Below, one piece after another: positions 41,032 through 49,371 of a stretch of DNA of 64,000 nt. The stretch covers positions 8,560 to 72,559 of the forward strand of contig DLNB01000005.1 of assembly GCA_002479455.1 (NCBI GenBank), given 5' to 3'. Within the stretch, counting starts at the first letter, position 1. The number at the start of each line of letters is the position of its first letter. This DNA is from Acetothermia bacterium UBA7521 (GTDB taxonomy: Bacteria > Bipolaricaulota > Bipolaricaulia > Bipolaricaulales > Bipolaricaulaceae). A model generated the notes under the pieces. The model was not told the DNA's origin, did not search any database, and was given only the letters and a program-made list of their open reading frames with translations. The translations under genes were made by a program, and so were the position numbers.

Positions 41032-43503
41032 ATGACCTCTCTGCTTCGGCTCACCGTACATGGGTTCAAATCGTTCCGGCGCCGGGTGGCGCTGGAATTC
41101 TACCCAGGGTTCACCTCGATCATCGGGGAGAACGGGACCGGAAAGTCAAATCTCCTCGATGCTCTCACGTTCGTGATGGGTCGGAGATCCCAGTCGTTGC
41201 GTGCGGAACGGATCGAGCACCTCTTGCACGCTCCGGCCAAGGGAGACCCTGTGGACGAGGCCGAAGTGACCCTGACGCTCGACAACCGCCAGGGCACGTT
41301 TGGGGAGATTCTCCCGGATGCTGGGGATGAAGTACACCTCGCGCGGCGGATCAACCGCACCTCGTCCACGTACCGCATCCAGGGCCGCGTTGCCGCGGCC
41401 CGCGATGTGGAAGCCCTCCTCGGACTGGCGGGGATCGAACGGGACGGGTATCACATCGTCGAACAGGGGATGGTGATTGACGTTCTGGAGCGCTCTCCTC
41501 GCGAGCGGCGCGAGATTCTCGACGAGGTGGCGGGGATCGCGGCCTATGAAGAGCGGAAGGCGAAGGCCATCGAGGAGTTGGGAGAGGTCAAGGAACGGTT
41601 GAACACAAGCCGGATCCTCCTTGCCGAGCGGCGGCAGAGGCTGGCAGCCCTGTACCGAGAGCGTGAGGCGGCCCTCGAGTACCAGGCGCTTTCTTCAGAG
41701 CGGGAGAAGATCGCGGCAACCCTCGCCTGGCGCCGATTCCAGAGCCGGAAGGCAGTTCTAGAGAAGGCGCGGGTCCAGAGCGCGCGCCTTCGCGACACGG
41801 TGGATGAGTTGGCTGTCGAGGTCGAGCGCCTCGATCGGGAAATCGAAGCTTGCGAACGAGCGGGAAGCGCGAACAGGCCAACAGGCGAGGACGGTCTCAC
41901 CGAATTTGTGCGGGCGGTAGAGCGGTTGCGGGGTGCGTTGGCCACGAAAGAAGCGGAGGCCCGCGTCACTGAACGAGAGATCAAATCCCTGAACGAAGCG
42001 ATCAGCGACATGCGCGACCTCCTGTCTCGGGGAGAACGCGTTCCTGATGCAGTCCAAGCCGTGCTCGCCCTGAAATGGGATGGGGTGAGGGGCACGTTGA
42101 GCCAGCTCACGACCCCCAAGGAGGGGATGGAAGTCGCGTTCGCCACGGCAGTGGGAGGACATGTCCATGACCTCGTTGTGGAGACCCGCGACCTCGCTCT
42201 CCAGGCGGTGCGCCACCTCAAGGAGGGCAAGGTGGGGCGGGCGCGGTTTCTCCCTCTCGATCGGCTTGCGGTCCCTGCGGTGTCCGCGAAGGCTCGCGCC
42301 GCGGCCCGACTGCCGGGGGTGCTCGGGCTTGCTGTGGACTTCGTGGACTGCCCGAAGGAAGCGCGTCCCGCCCTCCTCTACGTTCTTGGGGACACCCTCA
42401 TCGCTGAGTCCCTGGAGGCGGTGCGGGATGCCCTTGGCGTACGGGTGGTGACGCTCGACGGCGACCTGCTCGAACGGGGTGGGGCGATCGTAGGAGGGTC
42501 CCAGGGCCGGCGGGCGGGGGTTGACCTCGGCCCCCGCCAAACTCAACTCCGATCCCGTGAAGAGGCGCTCACAAAGCTCCGGGCGGAGATGGAAAAGCTG
42601 TCCGCGGAGCTTACCGCGGCAGAAGCGCGCCTCTCCGAACGGTCGCAGTCCCTCGCCAAGGTCCAGACGGCACGCGCCTCCGAGGAAAGCGACCTCCATG
42701 CCCGGCGCGATCGGCGTCGGGAAGCGTACCGCGAGCTGGAGCGACATCGGGCGAATCTCGCCCGGTTCGAGCGCGAGGCGGCGGAGATCGAGGGCGAACT
42801 GGGGGCCATGGGCGAGATCGCCGAACCCGAAGGGGGCGGCGAGGGAGGCTCGCTCGATGTTCTCCAGGCGCGACTTCGCCAGGCGGAACGACGCCAGGCT
42901 GAACTGGGAACGGTCAATCTGCGGGCGATTGAGGAGTACGACACGTTCCTCATCGAATTCCAAGACCTGAAAGACCGTGTGGCGACCCTGGAGGCAGAGA
43001 AGCACGAAATCGAGCGGTTCATCGGAGAGATCGAGGGGAAGAAGAAGGAGAAGTTCCTCATCACGATGGAAACCGTATCGGGCGAGTTAAACCGGTTGTT
43101 CGGGATTCTGTTTGGCGGCGGAGAGGCGCGTCTTGCCCTCGCTGAACCGGGGAACATCGCGTCCGGACTCCTGGTCGAGGCCCGTCCGCCGGGGAAGGAA
43201 CCGCGGTTGCTGGACTCGTTGTCCGGGGGGGAGAAGACCCTGGTGGCAGTTGCGTTCGTCCTGGCACTGGCCGCGGGTCGTCCGGCCCCGTTCTACTTCT
43301 TGGACGAGGTGGACGCAGCACTCGACCGAGCCAACTCCGAGCGGTTGGCTCGACTCCTGCGGGAGTTCGCCCGGGAGGCGCAGGTGATCATGATCTCCCA
43401 CAACGAGGAGGTTGTCCGTTACGCCGACCGAGTGTACGGCGTTCTGTTGCGGGACGGGTCCTCGGAGGTGCTGGGAATGGAGCTGGAGCATGCCCGAGCT
43501 TGA
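41032..43503 (+). CDS. smc: Chromosome segregation ATPase SMC, short-armed
   Basis: An 823-residue SMC. N-terminal head with Walker A GENGTGKSNLLDAL (about residue 31) and HIVEQGMVIDVL; coiled coil about 165-345; hinge about 347-486 (WDGVRGTLSQLTTPKEGMEV, VVTLDGDLLERGGAIVGGSQ); return coil about 490-665; C-terminal head with signature LSGGEKTLVAVAFVLAL (about 729) and Walker B FYFLDEVDAALD. All parts are intact, but bacterial SMCs usually have about 1150-1200 residues; here each arm is roughly half length. Start ATG 41032 gives the normal LRLTVHGFKSF terminus. It overlaps scpA by 14 bases. SMC with ScpAB extrudes DNA loops and compacts the nucleoid. Confidence 0.93.
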   Translation: MTSLLRLTVHGFKSFRRRVALEFYPGFTSIIGENGTGKSNLLDALTFVMGRRSQSLRAERIEHLLHAPAKGDPVDEAEVTLTLDNRQGTFGEILPDAGDEVHLARRINRTSSTYRIQGRVAAARDVEALLGLAGIERDGYHIVEQGMVIDVLERSPRERREILDEVAGIAAYEERKAKAIEELGEVKERLNTSRILLAERRQRLAALYREREAALEYQALSSEREKIAATLAWRRFQSRKAVLEKARVQSARLRDTVDELAVEVERLDREIEACERAGSANRPTGEDGLTEFVRAVERLRGALATKEAEARVTEREIKSLNEAISDMRDLLSRGERVPDAVQAVLALKWDGVRGTLSQLTTPKEGMEVAFATAVGGHVHDLVVETRDLALQAVRHLKEGKVGRARFLPLDRLAVPAVSAKARAAARLPGVLGLAVDFVDCPKEARPALLYVLGDTLIAESLEAVRDALGVRVVTLDGDLLERGGAIVGGSQGRRAGVDLGPRQTQLRSREEALTKLRAEMEKLSAELTAAEARLSERSQSLAKVQTARASEESDLHARRDRRREAYRELERHRANLARFEREAAEIEGELGAMGEIAEPEGGGEGGSLDVLQARLRQAERRQAELGTVNLRAIEEYDTFLIEFQDLKDRVATLEAEKHEIERFIGEIEGKKKEKFLITMETVSGELNRLFGILFGGGEARLALAEPGNIASGLLVEARPPGKEPRLLDSLSGGEKTLVAVAFVLALAAGRPAPFYFLDEVDAALDRANSERLARLLREFAREAQVIMISHNEEVVRYADRVYGVLLRDGSSEVLGMELEHARA

Positions 43504-44191
43504 GCTGTTCGAACCGCAGGCGTTCACCAAGGCCGATTGGGAGGGCTTGTTCCGCGGCCTGACCGCGGACCTCGACCCGTGGACGTTTGATCTTGTAGAG
43601 CTTATCGGCCGATTCCGTGCCTACGTGGCCGAGAGGGACTTCGAGTTCGCGGTGCCTGGGCGGATGGTGCTCGCCAGCTCGGTGCTTCTGCGCATGAAGT
43701 CGGATTGGGTAAGAGATGGCGGCGCTCCGCCCACAGTGGACGAAGCGGTCGAGGAGGTAGCGGCCGAGATCGCTGCGCAAGAAGCATCGGTGTACATTGC
43801 CCCCGAACTCCGGCTCCCGCTTCGTCGCGTTCCTCGGGGTCGGGTCACCGTGCGGGATCTTGGCCGCGCCCTGCGGGCTGCTCTTGCCTCTGAGCGGCGT
43901 AGGGCCTCGAAAGGGACGGACTTCTCTCCCGAAGACCTCGGGTTCGAAATAAGTGAAGAACCCTTCACGAGCCGTGCCCAGCGACTCTTCGCCTTCCTCC
44001 TGACCCTGGTCAACGGAGAACGGGTCATCCCGTTTCGCACTGTGGTCAAGGATCCCGATCCGGGAGAGAAGGTGGCACGACTGATGGAGCTTCTTCACCT
44101 CGATGCCGAAGGGCGGGTTCGGCTGTTCCAGGAGGAATTCCTGGGGGAAATCCTCGTCGAGGTCCCGGATGGAAGCCAAAGCCCTCGTTGA
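43490..44191 (+). CDS. scpA: Segregation and condensation protein A (kleisin)
   Basis: A 233-residue kleisin that bridges the SMC heads. The N-terminal LRGLTADLDPWTFDLVELIG, FAVPGRMVLASSVLLRMKSD helix and the C-terminal winged-helix region (RAQRLFAFLLTLVNGERVIP) match ScpA, slightly shorter than usual. ATG 43490 lies inside the end of smc, and scpB begins inside the end of this gene, so the three SMC-complex genes are translationally coupled. Divergent in the usually conserved N-terminal FxGPLDLLL motif, which is altered, in keeping with the unusual SMC. Confidence 0.85.
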   Translation: MPELELFEPQAFTKADWEGLFRGLTADLDPWTFDLVELIGRFRAYVAERDFEFAVPGRMVLASSVLLRMKSDWVRDGGAPPTVDEAVEEVAAEIAAQEASVYIAPELRLPLRRVPRGRVTVRDLGRALRAALASERRRASKGTDFSPEDLGFEISEEPFTSRAQRLFAFLLTLVNGERVIPFRTVVKDPDPGEKVARLMELLHLDAEGRVRLFQEEFLGEILVEVPDGSQSPR

Positions 44192-44657
44192 GGCGGCCCT
44201 GTTTGTGGCCGACCGCCCCCTCTCGCTTGCCCAACTGTCCGCTGCGCTCGAACTCTCCGAGCCGGCCGTGGGCCGACTGATCCAGGCCCTGGCCGACGAA
44301 TGCGCCACCCCGGACCGGGGTGTTGAGCTCGTCCACGAAGGCGGCGGTTACGTGTTGCGGGTGAAGGGCGAACTCGCTTCTGCCGTCCGTCCCTTCGCTC
44401 CACACCAGGACATTCCTGAGCAGACCCTGCGCACCCTTGCTGTGATCACCTACCATGCGCCGGTGCTGCAGTCCGAGGTCGTGAAGATGCGGGGCCAGCG
44501 CGCCTACGGGCAGATCGGCGAGCTCGTTGCCCGCGGGTTCGTCGCTGCCGAGGTTCAAGGTCCGACGAAGGTTCTCACCGTGACCCCCGCGCTGCTGACC
44601 TACTTCGGCGCGTCATCCCTCGATGAGCTGCGGGTGCAGCTTGGCCCTTCCAGTTGA
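44169..44657 (+). CDS. scpB: Segregation and condensation protein B
   Basis: A 162-residue ScpB made of two winged-helix domains: KALVEAALFVADRPLSLAQL at the start, GGGYVLRVKGELASAVRPFA, then the diagnostic ETL-AVIAY-like segment TLRTLAVITYHAPVLQSEVV and RAYGQIGELVARGFVAAEVQ. It dimerises and binds the ScpA middle. ATG 44169 overlaps scpA by 23 bases. Slightly shorter than the family average. The ribosomal protein gene rpsI follows by 71 bases. Confidence 0.92.
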   Translation: MEAKALVEAALFVADRPLSLAQLSAALELSEPAVGRLIQALADECATPDRGVELVHEGGGYVLRVKGELASAVRPFAPHQDIPEQTLRTLAVITYHAPVLQSEVVKMRGQRAYGQIGELVARGFVAAEVQGPTKVLTVTPALLTYFGASSLDELRVQLGPSS

Positions 44658-44728
44658 CGGCGTTCAAGCCGTGGGATAGCATTCCCCCCGGATTTCAGCG
44701 CAACGTTTGGTAGGAGGTGGAGATTCCC

Positions 44729-45172
44729 TTGGAGCAGGTAGCAGAAGAGACTCGCCGTGCGTCCGCGACCGCGGGCGGCTTTCACGGTGTGGGCCGCCGG
44801 AAAGAGGCCGTGGCCCGGGTGTACTTGAAGGAGGGCGATGGTCAGATCCGTGTAAACGGGCGCCCCGCGGAGGCGTACTTCTCGGCGTTCTCGTTCGGGA
44901 CCGATCACCTGAACCGCCATCTCTTATCTCCCTTCTATGCCACTGGGACCATCGGCCGGTATGCGGTGCGCGCACGTGTTGAGGGCGGCGGCCCTACTGG
45001 TCAACTGGAGGCGGTGCGTCTGGGGATTGCCCGAGCACTGGTCGAGATGACCCCCGAGTTCAAGAAGCCCTTGAAGGACGCTGGGCTTCTCACCCGTGAC
45101 TCCCGCGCCGTCGAGCGGAAGAAGTACGGCCACCGCAAGGCGCGAAAGAAAGAGCAGTACTCGAAGCGGTGA
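44729..45172 (+). CDS. rpsI: 30S ribosomal protein S9
   Basis: A 147-residue S9 with GVGRRKEAVARVYLKEGDGQ, TGQLEAVRLGIARALVEMTP, LKDAGLLTRDSRAVERKKYG and the canonical C-terminal KKEQYSKR whose Lys-Arg tail contacts P-site tRNA. TAGGAGGTGG at 44711-44720 would overlap a GTG start at 44717, so TTG 44729 (eight bases after the site) is the better start. The usual partner rplM (L13) is not next to it; instead scpB precedes and rpmE follows. The N-terminal extension of about 20 residues is poorly conserved. Confidence 0.93.
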   Translation: MEQVAEETRRASATAGGFHGVGRRKEAVARVYLKEGDGQIRVNGRPAEAYFSAFSFGTDHLNRHLLSPFYATGTIGRYAVRARVEGGGPTGQLEAVRLGIARALVEMTPEFKKPLKDAGLLTRDSRAVERKKYGHRKARKKEQYSKR

Positions 45173-45176
45173 TACG

Positions 45177-45440
45177 ATGAAAGAGGGAATGCATCCCCAG
45201 GTTCACAAGACGGCCATTCGCTGCAGTTGCGGAGCGGAGTTCGAGACGACCTCCACCAAGAAAGACCTGCGTGTGGACGTGTGTTCAAAGTGTCATCCTT
45301 TCTTCACGGGCGAGACGCGCCTTGTGGACGCCGAGGGGAGGGTGGAGCGGTTCGCCCGCAAATACGGGAACTGGCAGGAGGCGACCAAGAAGCCGCCCGA
45401 AGAGAAGAAACCGGCCCGGAAGACCAAGAAGCGCGCGTAA
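45177..45440 (+). CDS. rpmE: 50S ribosomal protein L31, zinc-binding form
   Basis: An 87-residue L31: MKEGMHPQVHKTAIRCSCGA, FETTSTKKDLRVDVCSKCHP and FFTGETRLVDAEGRVERFAR. The four cysteines (CSC and CSKC) are the zinc ligands of the C+ form, so this is the zinc-replete version. A basic tail PPEEKKPARKTKKRA extends the usual 66-72 residues. The start lies 4 bases after rpsI, and the stop TAA shares a base with the next ATG (TAATG). Confidence 0.95.
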   Translation: MKEGMHPQVHKTAIRCSCGAEFETTSTKKDLRVDVCSKCHPFFTGETRLVDAEGRVERFARKYGNWQEATKKPPEEKKPARKTKKRA

Positions 45441-46306
45441 TGCCGATCGGGGGGCAAGCGGTCATCGAGGGGGTCATGCTCCAAGACGGCCCGAAGGTGG
45501 TTTTGGCCGTGCGCACCCCCGAAGGGGCAGTTGCCGTAGAGCCTCTTCCTACGAGGTTCTCTGCCCCGCGGCTGGAGAGGATTCCCTTTGCTCGTGGCCC
45601 CCTCAAGCTTGTTCAGATGCTCGCCCTCGGCTGGGCTGCCCTGAGGCGGTCGGCCGAGCTGGCTCACCCTGAAGACGCCCCGGCGTCACGCTGGGAGAAC
45701 CTGGCGATCATCCTGTTCGTGGTGGTGTTCCTCGTGGGCGGGTTCATGCTCCTTCCCGCCTACATCACCGGCCTCACCGGGATTGGAAATCGGATTCTGT
45801 TCAACCTCGTGGAGGGTGGAGTCCGTGTTGCCTTCTTCCTGTGCTATTTGGGGGCGATCTCGTTCCTTCCCGACATCCGGCGGGTGTTCCAGTACCACGG
45901 GGCTGAACACAAGGTCGTCCACGCCTATGAGGAGGGCGAGGCGTCCGTGCCCGATGCCCGCAGGAAAAGCCCCATCCACCCCCGGTGCGGGACGAGCTTC
46001 CTCCTCTTGTTTGTGGTGGTAGCGATCCTCGTCTTCTCGGTCGTGCCGACACCCAACATCTGGATCCGGCTCGTGGGCCGGTTGCTCCTCTTGCCGGTTG
46101 TGGCGGGCCTGACCTACGAGATCCTTCGGTTCGGATCGCGGCATCCGCGGGCATGGTGGCTGAGGCCCCTTCTTGTCCCCGGGCTCCTCCTGCAGCGCTT
46201 CACAACCCGCGAGCCGTCAGACGACCAGATCGAGGTCGCCCTGGCCGCCTTGCGCTATGTGACCGATCCCGCCAGCGAACGAAGCGTCTCCACCACCGGC
46301 GCGTAG
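45440..46306 (+). CDS. DUF1385 membrane protein
   Basis: A 288-residue membrane protein of family DUF1385 (YqhQ-like): MPIGGQAVIEGVMLQDGPK at the start, FQYHGAEHKVVHAYEEGE, SPIHPRCGTSFLLLFVVV and four or so hydrophobic helices. This family is often encoded with rpmE and translation genes; its role is not established. Start codon overlaps the rpmE stop (TAATG). Its last 52 bases overlap the 3' end of the convergent PHP gene, so no terminator can lie between them. Confidence 0.9.
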   Translation: MPIGGQAVIEGVMLQDGPKVVLAVRTPEGAVAVEPLPTRFSAPRLERIPFARGPLKLVQMLALGWAALRRSAELAHPEDAPASRWENLAIILFVVVFLVGGFMLLPAYITGLTGIGNRILFNLVEGGVRVAFFLCYLGAISFLPDIRRVFQYHGAEHKVVHAYEEGEASVPDARRKSPIHPRCGTSFLLLFVVVAILVFSVVPTPNIWIRLVGRLLLLPVVAGLTYEILRFGSRHPRAWWLRPLLVPGLLLQRFTTREPSDDQIEVALAALRYVTDPASERSVSTTGA

Positions 46307-47112
46307 GGTACCCGCATCGCTCCGATCGTATCCTTCACCGATCCAGGGCCGTGGTCGTCGGAGCCACCTGTGGGGATCAAGTCCATATTCTGGGCGAGGT
46401 TCGCCACCGCTTCGGGATCGGCCTGCAAAGGCTGACGGGACGTCTCGTACGGATAGTGCACCTCTACCGCGGACAGGCCCTCCCTGATCAGAGCGGCGAG
46501 GGTACTCCTCCAGTCGAACACGGACAAGAAGCACGGATGGGCAAGGGACGCTACTCCACCTGCCGCCCGGATCGCGGCGATGACCTGGCGGCTTGTCGGT
46601 CGGGGGAGAGGCACGTAGCACGGTGCGCCCTGGGCGAGGAACCGGCGGAACGCGTCGTCGTAGTCCACCGCCAGCCCGTGCTGGATAAGGAGCGCTGCGA
46701 GGTGAGGACGGCCCACGGAACCCGCGGCGCCAGAGATCACGTCTTCTAATGAGAATTCCGCCTCCGCGACTTCCTGGCAGCGCATCACCATCGTGCCCAT
46801 CCGCTTCCGGCGCTCGTGGGCCATCCAGGTGAACAGCTCCATCAGCGCCGGATGCCTGGGGGAGAGGAAGTACCCGAGGATCTCGCCGCGCTGGCCGGCG
46901 ACGTCGGCCTTCACCTCGACACCGCAGATGACCGCGATCCCGTCGAAACAAGCCACGGGAGCGCACAGCTCCGGCCCGATCGTGTCATGATCGGTGATCG
47001 CAATGGCCGAAAGCCCAACCCCGGATGCTCGCCTCACCATACCGTCTAGGTCGAGAGTTCCGTCGGACCACCGCGTGTGAAGGTGAAGGTCAGCCCATCG
47101 TTGGGTTGACAT
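46255..47112 (-). CDS. PHP-domain phosphoesterase (nucleoside bisphosphate phosphatase/RNase AM-like)
   Basis: A 285-residue metal-dependent phosphoesterase of the PHP family. Metal motifs ADLHLHTRWSDGTL, IAITDHDTIG, VICGVEVKA, RPHLAALLI, SLAHPCF and TGGSDDHGPG are all present, the layout of YciV/RNase AM and 3',5'-bisphosphate phosphatases. Such enzymes remove 5'-nucleotides from RNA or pAp. Last of the efp operon: its start overlaps nusB by 23 bases. Its end overlaps the convergent DUF1385 gene by 52 bases. Confidence 0.88.
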   Translation of the reverse strand: MSTQRWADLHLHTRWSDGTLDLDGMVRRASGVGLSAIAITDHDTIGPELCAPVACFDGIAVICGVEVKADVAGQRGEILGYFLSPRHPALMELFTWMAHERRKRMGTMVMRCQEVAEAEFSLEDVISGAAGSVGRPHLAALLIQHGLAVDYDDAFRRFLAQGAPCYVPLPRPTSRQVIAAIRAAGGVASLAHPCFLSVFDWRSTLAALIREGLSAVEVHYPYETSRQPLQADPEAVANLAQNMDLIPTGGSDDHGPGSVKDTIGAMRVPYAPVVETLRSLAGSVT

Positions 47113-47485
47113 CGCGCTCCTTCCACACTCGGTCGAGGATCCCGTTGATCACCGCTGGGGCCTGGTCTGTCCCGTAGGCCTTGGCCAGCTCGACCGCTTC
47201 GTTGATGACCACTTCCGGTGGGGTGTCCGTGTACAGGAGTTCGTACAGGGCGAGCCGCAAGATGTTGCGGTCGACCAGCGGGAGCCGGTCCAGCCCCCAC
47301 CCGAGGGCCCGCCTGTCGATGATGGAGTCGATCTCTGCCTGGTGCGCGTGGACTCCGGCGAGGAGGGCATGGGCAAACGCGATCTCACCGGGTTCTTCGT
47401 CGTTGACCAGATTGTCAGGTGAAGACGGGAGATACTCGTGACGGTAGAGAGACCGCAGGACCGCCTCTCGGGCTTGGCGGCGCAC
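47090..47485 (-). CDS. nusB: Transcription antitermination factor NusB
   Basis: A 131-residue NusB, an all-helical RNA-binding protein that works with NusE (S10) in rRNA antitermination. RRQAREAVLRSLYRHEYLPS, LGWGLDRLPLVDRNILRLAL, YELLYTDTPPEVVINEAVEL and AKAYGTDQAPAVINGILDRV match the family. The start is the GTG at 47485, one base after the amaP stop; no ribosome-binding site is evident, so reinitiation is likely. The order asp23 - amaP - nusB after efp is the same as in many Firmicutes. Confidence 0.92.
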   Translation of the reverse strand: MRRQAREAVLRSLYRHEYLPSSPDNLVNDEEPGEIAFAHALLAGVHAHQAEIDSIIDRRALGWGLDRLPLVDRNILRLALYELLYTDTPPEVVINEAVELAKAYGTDQAPAVINGILDRVWKERDVNPTMG

Positions 47486-47486
47486 G

Positions 47487-48002
47487 CTACCGGCTGCGGC
47501 TGGGCCGCGCTGCCCCCTCCACGACCATTCGCACCTCAGGGACCTCGAGACCCGTCTTCGCGGACACTTCTTGGGCGAGCAGGCTTTGTAGCCGCTCGGC
47601 GAGCGCGGGGACCTCTTCCCCGGGTGGAAGGCGGAGCGTGATCTGCAAGGCCAAGCCCTCGCCCATCGGGCGGATGTGGACACGGAATCTGTGCAGGCCG
47701 AGCTCTTCCCGCAGGAGGATCCCTGCCATCTCCCGCACCGTGTCAGCCGTGATGAGGATCATCCCTTTCGGTCCCTGCCGCCGCAGCGCCCGCCGCACGG
47801 TAAGGCGATTGAGAGCGATCCGGATGAACACCGCGGCCGCGCCGACGAGCGTGATCGCCCACAGCACGAAGACCGCCTGCACCACGGGTGAGGGCACCGA
47901 CAGTCCGAGGTCGCCCCACGCAATGGCCACCACCGCCGCGACCATCGCCCCTGCCGCCAAGAGCAAGGAGAGCGCACCGGCTGCAAAAACGTATCCACTC
48001 AT
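47487..48002 (-). CDS. amaP: Alkaline shock membrane-anchor protein AmaP-like
   Basis: A 171-residue protein with two N-terminal helices (YVFAAGALSLLLAAGAMVAA; AVFVLWAITLVGAAAVFIRI) and a soluble C-terminal part resembling an Asp23 domain (VREMAGILLREELGLHRFRV, LALQITLRLPPGEEVPALA). AmaP anchors Asp23 proteins to the membrane in Gram-positive bacteria. It overlaps the preceding asp23 gene by four bases (ATGA). The name rests on the architecture and neighbourhood. Confidence 0.82.
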   Translation of the reverse strand: MSGYVFAAGALSLLLAAGAMVAAVVAIAWGDLGLSVPSPVVQAVFVLWAITLVGAAAVFIRIALNRLTVRRALRRQGPKGMILITADTVREMAGILLREELGLHRFRVHIRPMGEGLALQITLRLPPGEEVPALAERLQSLLAQEVSAKTGLEVPEVRMVVEGAARPSRSR

Positions 48003-48376
48003 GAGAACCTGTCCTTTCGCCGCCCCTCCTCGGGGAACACCACCCGCACCACTTCCACATCCACTTCATCCACAGGTAGGGCGGTCATCTTCTCCACTTC
48101 GTTCTTGACCTTCGTCTGGAGTCCTTGGGCCACCTCTTGGATGGCGTGGCCGTGCAACACGCCCACCTTGAGGGCGAGCTTCACTCGCCCCTCCGCAAGC
48201 TCGACCTCGACGAGCCGCCGAACCGCCTCGCCACGGGGCATCGTTCCTCCCTTGGGAGGCGCTACGCCCGCCACGTCGGTTGCAGCAAGCCCGGCAATGG
48301 TGGCGATGACGTCCCGAGAGATCGAGATCTGTCCGTCTTCGGGGCTCTCTCCGATCAACTCCTCATCTCTCGGCAT
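47999..48376 (-). CDS. Asp23/Gls24 family envelope stress protein (copy 2)
   Basis: A 125-residue Asp23/Gls24-type protein: ISISRDVIATIAGLAATDVA, KLALKVGVLHGHAIQEVAQG and VKNEVEKMTALPVDEVDVEV are the family strands and helix. Such proteins bind the membrane through AmaP and respond to envelope or alkaline stress. It overlaps the upstream Asp23 gene by 14 bases and the amaP gene by four. A bit distinct from copy 1; together they could form mixed assemblies. Confidence 0.9.
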   Translation of the reverse strand: MPRDEELIGESPEDGQISISRDVIATIAGLAATDVAGVAPPKGGTMPRGEAVRRLVEVELAEGRVKLALKVGVLHGHAIQEVAQGLQTKVKNEVEKMTALPVDEVDVEVVRVVFPEEGRRKDRFS

Positions 48377-48755
48377 CTTCCCCCCTCTCGTCGAGCATCA
48401 GGATCTCCTCGGGTGGGATCACGTTGCGCACGTGCACGTCTACCCGACCTACCCGGATACCCACCATCGTCTCCAGGTCTTCCCGCGCTCGCCGCTGCAC
48501 AACCTGGGCAACTTGGTGCACAGAGTATCCCAACACCACGGCGATGCGGAGCTCAACATCGGCCACAGCGCCCCGAATGGCTATCTGCACGCCCTCCTCT
48601 CCTCCGGCGAGGAGGCCCATGATGCCTCCTCCCCCGCGCAAGGGACGCACCCCCTCGACCCCTTCGATCGCCCGCATGGCAATCGCCGAGAGGACCTCTT
48701 GACGGATGGCTACGCGACCCAGCGGCTGTGGCACCTCCCACCGTTGTTCCGGCAA
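48363..48755 (-). CDS. Asp23/Gls24 family envelope stress protein (copy 1)
   Basis: A 130-residue Asp23/Gls24-type protein: LGRVAIRQEVLSAIAMRAIE, VADVELRIAVVLGYSVHQVA and AREDLETMVGIRVGRVDVHV. A Gly-rich LRGGGGIMGLLAGGEEGV loop takes the place of the linker. It starts directly after the efp stop codon (no gap) and overlaps the second copy. Confidence 0.9.
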   Translation of the reverse strand: MPEQRWEVPQPLGRVAIRQEVLSAIAMRAIEGVEGVRPLRGGGGIMGLLAGGEEGVQIAIRGAVADVELRIAVVLGYSVHQVAQVVQRRAREDLETMVGIRVGRVDVHVRNVIPPEEILMLDERGEDAER

Positions 48756-49319
48756 TCAGCTCACCCGTTCCACATAGGCACCGCTGCGCGTGTCCACTCG
48801 AATCACCTCTCCCGTGGTCACGAAGAGCGGAACCTTGACCACAAGCCCTGTCTGCAGCGTGGCCGGCTTCTCCCCTCCAGTGGCCGTGTCGCCCTTGATC
48901 CCCGGCGGCGCTTCGACCACCCGGAGGTCCACGAAGTTCGGGGGAACGACCTTCACCATTCGGTCCTGGTAGAAGAGGCCCGTGAAGTCGAGCCCTTCCA
49001 CGAGGTAACCTTTGAACGGCTCGACCACGTCGGCAGACAGCTCGTGCTGCTCAAACGACTCCTTGTCCATGAACGTGTATTTTCCGCCCGCCTGGTAGAG
49101 GTACTGGAGAATCCGTGTCTCCATGTACGCGGTTTCCAGACTATCCGAATCTTTCAGAGTCTTGGAGATGACCCGGCCGCTCCGGAGGTCCTTCATCTTC
49201 GCCCTCACGAACGCTCCCCCGCGGCCGATCTTGACGTGCTCGAACTCGGTCACCTCGTAGAGGTCATCGTCAAAGACGAGGGTCATCCCCCGTGAGATCT
49301 CACCGATCGAAATGCCCAT
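48756..49319 (-). CDS. efp: Translation elongation factor P
   Basis: A 187-residue EF-P with its three beta domains: ISIGEISRGMTLVFDDDLYE, the tip loop HVKIGRGGAFVRAKMKDLRS, FMDKESFEQHELSADVV and C-terminal LQTGLVVKVPLFVTTGEVIR. It helps ribosomes through polyproline stretches. The residue at the domain I loop tip is Arg (about residue 33) where many EF-Ps have a modified Lys. AGGAGG upstream supports ATG 49319. First gene of the six-gene operon efp-asp23-asp23-amaP-nusB-PHP. Confidence 0.95.
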   Translation of the reverse strand: MGISIGEISRGMTLVFDDDLYEVTEFEHVKIGRGGAFVRAKMKDLRSGRVISKTLKDSDSLETAYMETRILQYLYQAGGKYTFMDKESFEQHELSADVVEPFKGYLVEGLDFTGLFYQDRMVKVVPPNFVDLRVVEAPPGIKGDTATGGEKPATLQTGLVVKVPLFVTTGEVIRVDTRSGAYVERVS

Positions 49320-49342
49320 TCCATGCCTCCTCGGATGTACCG

Positions 49343-49371
49343 TTTATACCCGCCCTCTCAAGCCTAGACAA
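49343..49371 (-). promoter_or_regulatory. Promoter of the efp operon
   Basis: On the minus strand TTGTCT, a 17-base spacer and TATAAA. Transcription would begin about 20 bases before the efp start, just ahead of its AGGAGG. Four of six and five of six matches. Confidence 0.6.
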
